Source: Bradyrhizobium sp. WD16 (GTDB lineage: Bacteria; Pseudomonadota; Alphaproteobacteria; Rhizobiales; Xanthobacteraceae). From it: a stretch of 64,000 bases of DNA. Under the pieces are notes generated by a model, which was given only the letters and a program-made list of their open reading frames with translations, was not told where the DNA came from and searched no databases. Positions 62,381 to 64,000 of the stretch are shown here, in pieces; the stretch's first letter is position 1, and each line of letters begins with the position of its first letter. The stretch is from contig NZ_CP028908.1 of the NCBI RefSeq assembly GCF_024181725.1, positions 4,453,501 through 4,517,500 on the forward strand, given 5' to 3'. The translations under genes were made by a program, and so were the position numbers.

Positions 62381-62671
62381 TTACACGATTAGCGGCCCGT
62401 TGAGGTCCGTGGCCTTCTTGGCCCCCACGTGCTCGACCCGGCGTTGCCAGTTGGCGCCGAGATAATAGTAGCGCAGGCTGTCCTGTTCGGGGTCGATCAG
62501 CCCCTCGAGCCTCGCCTTCAGCGCCGTCCATTGCGCTGGGTCGACTTCGATCTCGAACACCGAAAACTGCACCCGCTGGCCGTAGTCCTTGCACGCCTTG
62601 GCGACACGCCGCAGCCTTCGCGCGCCGCCCGGTTGCGCAAGACTGACGTCGTAAGTCACCAGGACCAGCAT
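62381..62671 (-). CDS. cas2: CRISPR-associated endoribonuclease Cas2
   Basis: Structural partner of Cas1 in spacer integration. The 96-residue ferredoxin-like protein starts [10 protein letters not shown] with the conserved Asp8, and has [16 protein letters not shown] and the C-terminal strand [12 protein letters not shown] typical of I-C Cas2. The start at 62671 is the family N-terminus, 16 nt after cas1. The stop lies 180 nt from the array. Confidence 0.96.
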   Translation of the reverse strand: MLVLVTYDVSLAQPGGARRLRRVAKACKDYGQRVQFSVFEIEVDPAQWTALKARLEGLIDPEQDSLRYYYLGANWQRRVEHVGAKKATDLNGPLIV

Positions 62672-62687
62672 CGCGCAAAGCCTTGTC

Positions 62688-63722
62688 TTATCTCCAGAAC
62701 CACGGCGGATAGGCGTCGAGATCGCCGCGCAGATGACGGGCGAGGAGTTGCGCCTGCAAATACGGCACAAGGCCGTACGGCGCCATCTCGTCCAGGAATG
62801 GATGGCGACGTTCCTCCTTCTTGCGCTCTTGCCAAGCTGTCAGGACTGTCTTGCGCCCGGCCTCCGTCAGGAGGACCGCGCCTCCGTCACGCGTCTCGAA
62901 ATCGCCGCTGCGCAACTGCCTTCGGTTGATGAGCGAAAGCGCGAGCCGATCAGCTAGCACAGGCCGAAATTCCTCCATCAGATCGAGCGCAAGGCTTGGG
63001 CGCCCCGGCCGGTCTCGGTGCAGGAAGCCGACGGCCGGATCGAGGCCGACGCATTCCGCGGCGCTGCGGCAGTCGTGCGTCAGGAGCGTGTACAGAAACG
63101 ACAATAAGGCGTTGACAGGATCACGGGGCGGCCGTCGACTGCGGCCATTGAAGCGAATGTCCGGATCGGGCGAGCGCAGCAAGCTGTCGAACACCGCGAA
63201 ATAGCCGTTGGCGGCCTCACCCTCGGCGCCCCGCATGGCGTCCGCGCCCTCGTTCGTGAAGGCAATGCGCCGCAATATCCGCTCCATGCGATCGATCGTC
63301 GATTCCACAGCGGTGCGGTGGTCCGCGCTCATCTCCGCGCCGTGGTCTCGCAGAGCGCGCTGCAGCACCACGCGTTGATTAGCGATCTTGGCCGTGACGA
63401 TGCTGCGGACGATCTCGTCCGGCTGCTCGGAGGCCCGGTATTGCGCGCGCCGCAGCAATACGTTGCCGCTGACCGGGCCTTCGACGCGCGCCTCGAACCG
63501 GCCTTGGCGATCGAGCAGCACCAGTGTGATGCCGGCCCGCGCCAGCGCGCCGACGAGCGGCGGCGAGATGGCTATTGCCCCGAAAACCACCACGGCGCCG
63601 AGCATATGCAGCGGCACGCGACCGCGCTCAGTGTCGTCGACTTCGGCGACGATGTTCTCGCCCTCCTTGCGCAGCCTGGCGCCTTCGGTTGTGACGTAAA
63701 GCGTGTTGAGCAGCTTCTTCAT
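62688..63722 (-). CDS. cas1: CRISPR-associated endonuclease Cas1 (I-C type)
   Basis: Integrase that inserts new spacers. The 344-residue product has an N-terminal beta domain ([18 protein letters not shown]) and the catalytic helical domain, with metal ligands Glu167 ([10 protein letters not shown]), His235 (GFLHRDRPG) and Asp247/Glu250 ([11 protein letters not shown]). The start ATG overlaps the cas4 stop by 4 nt (ATGA), so cas4-cas1 are translationally coupled. All active-site residues are present, so acquisition could be functional. Confidence 0.97.
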   Translation of the reverse strand: MKKLLNTLYVTTEGARLRKEGENIVAEVDDTERGRVPLHMLGAVVVFGAIAISPPLVGALARAGITLVLLDRQGRFEARVEGPVSGNVLLRRAQYRASEQPDEIVRSIVTAKIANQRVVLQRALRDHGAEMSADHRTAVESTIDRMERILRRIAFTNEGADAMRGAEGEAANGYFAVFDSLLRSPDPDIRFNGRSRRPPRDPVNALLSFLYTLLTHDCRSAAECVGLDPAVGFLHRDRPGRPSLALDLMEEFRPVLADRLALSLINRRQLRSGDFETRDGGAVLLTEAGRKTVLTAWQERKKEERRHPFLDEMAPYGLVPYLQAQLLARHLRGDLDAYPPWFWR

Positions 63723-64000
63723 GGACTGGACCCGTTGGCCGCCGCCTCCGGCGCGAGCGCGGCAACGAGTGCGCGGCGGCGAAAGTCGAGCGCCGATTTC
63801 GCCATGGCCTGTGGTCGGCATAGCTCGATGAGCGAACAGGAGCGGCAGCGGCTCGCCTTCCAGACCGCCGGTGGCGTCCGGCCCGAAGCGACCAGCGCGC
63901 CGAAAGCCCGCACGGTGTCCTCGGTCAGCCGGCGCAGCTCGGCATCAAACGGCACGATGAGGCGGCGCTTGGTTTCGCCATAGAATAACGCGCCCTCCGG
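63719..64000 (-). CDS. cas4: CRISPR-associated exonuclease Cas4, C-terminal part (5' end outside window)
   Basis: About 93 residues are visible, beginning PEGALFYGETKRRLIVPFD and ending NGSSP. The TKRR segment and the three C-terminal cysteines in SRCRSCSLIELCRP fit the RecB-like nuclease with a 4Fe-4S cluster that trims prespacers and selects PAM. The gene continues beyond base 64000. The order cas4-cas1-cas2-array matches subtype I-C, whose cas3, cas5, cas8c and cas7 would lie upstream, outside the window. Confidence 0.9.
   Translation of the reverse strand, partial: PEGALFYGETKRRLIVPFDAELRRLTEDTVRAFGALVASGRTPPAVWKASRCRSCSLIELCRPQAMAKSALDFRRRALVAALAPEAAANGSSP

Overview
The window is a high-GC, gene-dense chromosomal segment of an alphaproteobacterium, most likely Hyphomicrobiales (Rhizobiales) in the Bradyrhizobium/Rhodopseudomonas direction. 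That placement is inferred from gene order (rpsB-tsf-pyrH-frr-uppS-cdsA-dxr-rseP-bamA-lpxD-fabZ-lpxA-lpxI-lpxB, then gltA), from an E1-beta subunit with its own lipoyl domain, and from a GTTC-N7-GTTC LexA box upstream of lexA. No rRNA or tRNA gene was recognised.

Layout. 1-1376: 3' part of a Pro/Thr-rich repeat protein and its terminator. 1416-16906: a long plus-strand run for ribosomal protein S2, EF-Ts, UMP kinase, ribosome recycling, undecaprenyl-PP and CDP-diacylglycerol synthesis, MEP isoprenoids, RseP, BamA and lipid A. 17231-22046: gltA and gltX (minus), with glnS divergent. 22359-25631: a small secreted protein, an acyl-CoA synthetase remnant and comEC. 26092-33007: a GntR regulator divergent from a sugar-type catabolic cluster (aldo/keto reductase, amidohydrolase/lactonase, TRAP transporter, DHDPS-like aldolase). 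33027-39491: a minus-strand run ppiD-trpD-trpC-moaC-moeA-lexA. 39840-56313: tpiA, secG, pyrG, kdsA, queF (minus), eno, an iron/2OG oxygenase, ftsB, pdhA-pdhB-pdhC-lpd, ilvD and a Sel1-repeat protein.

56314-64000 is accessory DNA. It holds an IS3 orfA remnant joined to a solitary canonical CRISPR repeat; a lower-GC three-gene islet (TauD-like dioxygenase, a protein with a HEPN-type RNxxxH motif plus a zinc ribbon, and a small unknown protein); a truncated 3' end of an exodeoxyribonuclease III gene; a 38-repeat CRISPR array; and cas2, cas1 and the end of cas4 on the minus strand. Repeat and gene order fit subtype I-C. The effector genes (cas3, cas5, cas8c, cas7) would lie beyond base 64000.

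The most striking non-coding feature is a family of paired hairpins. Each hairpin is about 75-79 bp, is bounded by CTAGTG and CACTAG, and has a one-sided bulge. The hairpins are usually joined in twos by a conserved 13-nt linker. Five full doublets (at four loci, one of them tandemly duplicated) and three lone, partial or fused copies sit between housekeeping genes. Four inner-stem sequence types share the same plan, and two copies carry compensating changes at both ends.
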